Part shown: positions 63,780 to 64,000 of the stretch, piece by piece | How the letters are laid out: every line of letters starts with the position of its first letter | Numbering within the stretch: position 1 is the stretch's first letter | NCBI RefSeq assembly: GCF_014196535.1 | Contig: NZ_JACIDU010000018.1 | Coordinates: 42,905-106,904 of the forward strand | Origin: Allorhizobium borbori | GTDB taxonomy: Bacteria > Pseudomonadota > Alphaproteobacteria > Rhizobiales > Rhizobiaceae | Length of the DNA: 64,000 nt | Reading direction: 5' to 3' | Translations under genes and position numbers: made by a program | The notes under the pieces: generated by a model | Told to the model about the DNA's origin: nothing | What the model saw: the letters and a program-made list of their open reading frames with translations, nothing else | Databases searched by the model: none

Positions 63780-64000
63780 TTGAGAATCGGGACACCGAAA
63801 GAGGTATTTTTGGGTGAGTCGCGTGTAGCGATGACGCCAGAGAGTGCGTTTCAGCTCCAGAAGCTGGGGCATGGTTGCGTTTTGGAGAGCGGTGCGGGCC
63901 TGGCGGCGGGCTTTACCGACGAGGCCTATCGCAAGGCGGGCGTCGAGGTGGTCGACAGCGCCGAGGCCCTCTTTGCGTCGGTAGACGTCATCGCCAAGGT
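63780..64000 (+). CDS. pntA: NAD(P) transhydrogenase subunit alpha, 5' part
   Basis: The window ends inside this gene; 73 codons are visible. The translation reads MRIGTPKEVFLGESRVAMTP (first codon TTG), then LQKLGHGCVLESGAG and DVIAKV, which match the N-terminal domain of PntA/PntAA. The enzyme couples hydride transfer from NADH to NADP+ to proton flow. AGAGGG lies nine bases before TTG 63780; TTG 63774 is the other option. Alanine dehydrogenase shares this fold, but the LESGAG and IAKV pattern is transhydrogenase-like. Confidence 0.82.
   Translation, partial: MRIGTPKEVFLGESRVAMTPESAFQLQKLGHGCVLESGAGLAAGFTDEAYRKAGVEVVDSAEALFASVDVIAK

Overview
The window is GC-rich and carries no rRNA, tRNA, CRISPR array, phage or insertion sequence that I can see. 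Its content fits an alphaproteobacterium of the order Hyphomicrobiales (Rhizobiales), probably a Rhizobiaceae or Brucellaceae relative. The signs are many solute-binding-protein-dependent transporters (two TRAP, one TctCBA, one ferric ABC), a TGA-N9-TCA palindrome matching the RirA iron-responsive operator, a PntA start typical of rhizobia, and short palindromic intergenic repeats of a kind common in that order. The species cannot be named from sequence reading alone.

Layout. 1-5744: an AraC regulator (PchR-like) and a large autotransporter. 5772-15746: a catabolic island with a minus-strand operon (gamma-glutamyltransferase-like hydrolase, GlpA-like FAD protein with a [2Fe-2S] domain, second FAD oxidoreductase, FGGY kinase), a divergent TRAP transporter and a DeoR regulator. 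Copies of a shared motif, TGACYGAAT, lie between the two divergent units and in front of deoR. 16135-19275: a second autotransporter. 19376-21961: MFS pump, ABM-domain protein and divergent LysR. 22153-25505: a second TRAP system (TakP type) with a Tat signal on the binding protein. 25668-26769: corA behind a 17-codon leader ORF and a hairpin that can mask its ribosome-binding site. 26794-34319: Mrr-like membrane-anchored nuclease, chemoreceptor, DUF4405 protein, atypical SDR, GGDEF-EAL protein and LuxR regulator.

34526-38455: ferric iron ABC transporter (ATPase, binding protein, permease) with an IRO box in front of the binding protein. 38682-45762: aconitase B, the TctCBA tricarboxylate transporter and a LysE-type exporter. 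45883-47326: nfeR-nfeF (PadR regulator and siderophore-interacting ferric reductase) behind a 13-bp perfect inverted repeat. 47437-54111: RND efflux pair, TetR regulator and divergent MFS exporter, with a 32-bp operator-like palindrome between the last two. 54196-56655: membrane PQQ glucose dehydrogenase. 57123-63259: aromatic compound block, with pobA and divergent pobR, then marR and an uncharacterised operon (AAHS transporter, KstD-like flavoprotein, NIPSNAP protein). 63780-64000: the 5' end of pntA.

The main themes are uptake and oxidation of organic acids, polyols and aromatics, iron acquisition, and export of toxic compounds. Each unit comes with its own local regulator, which is typical of an accessory region of a soil or plant-associated bacterium. 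The most novel-looking items are the corA leader arrangement, the TGACYGAAT-linked catabolic island, and the AAHS/KstD/NIPSNAP operon.
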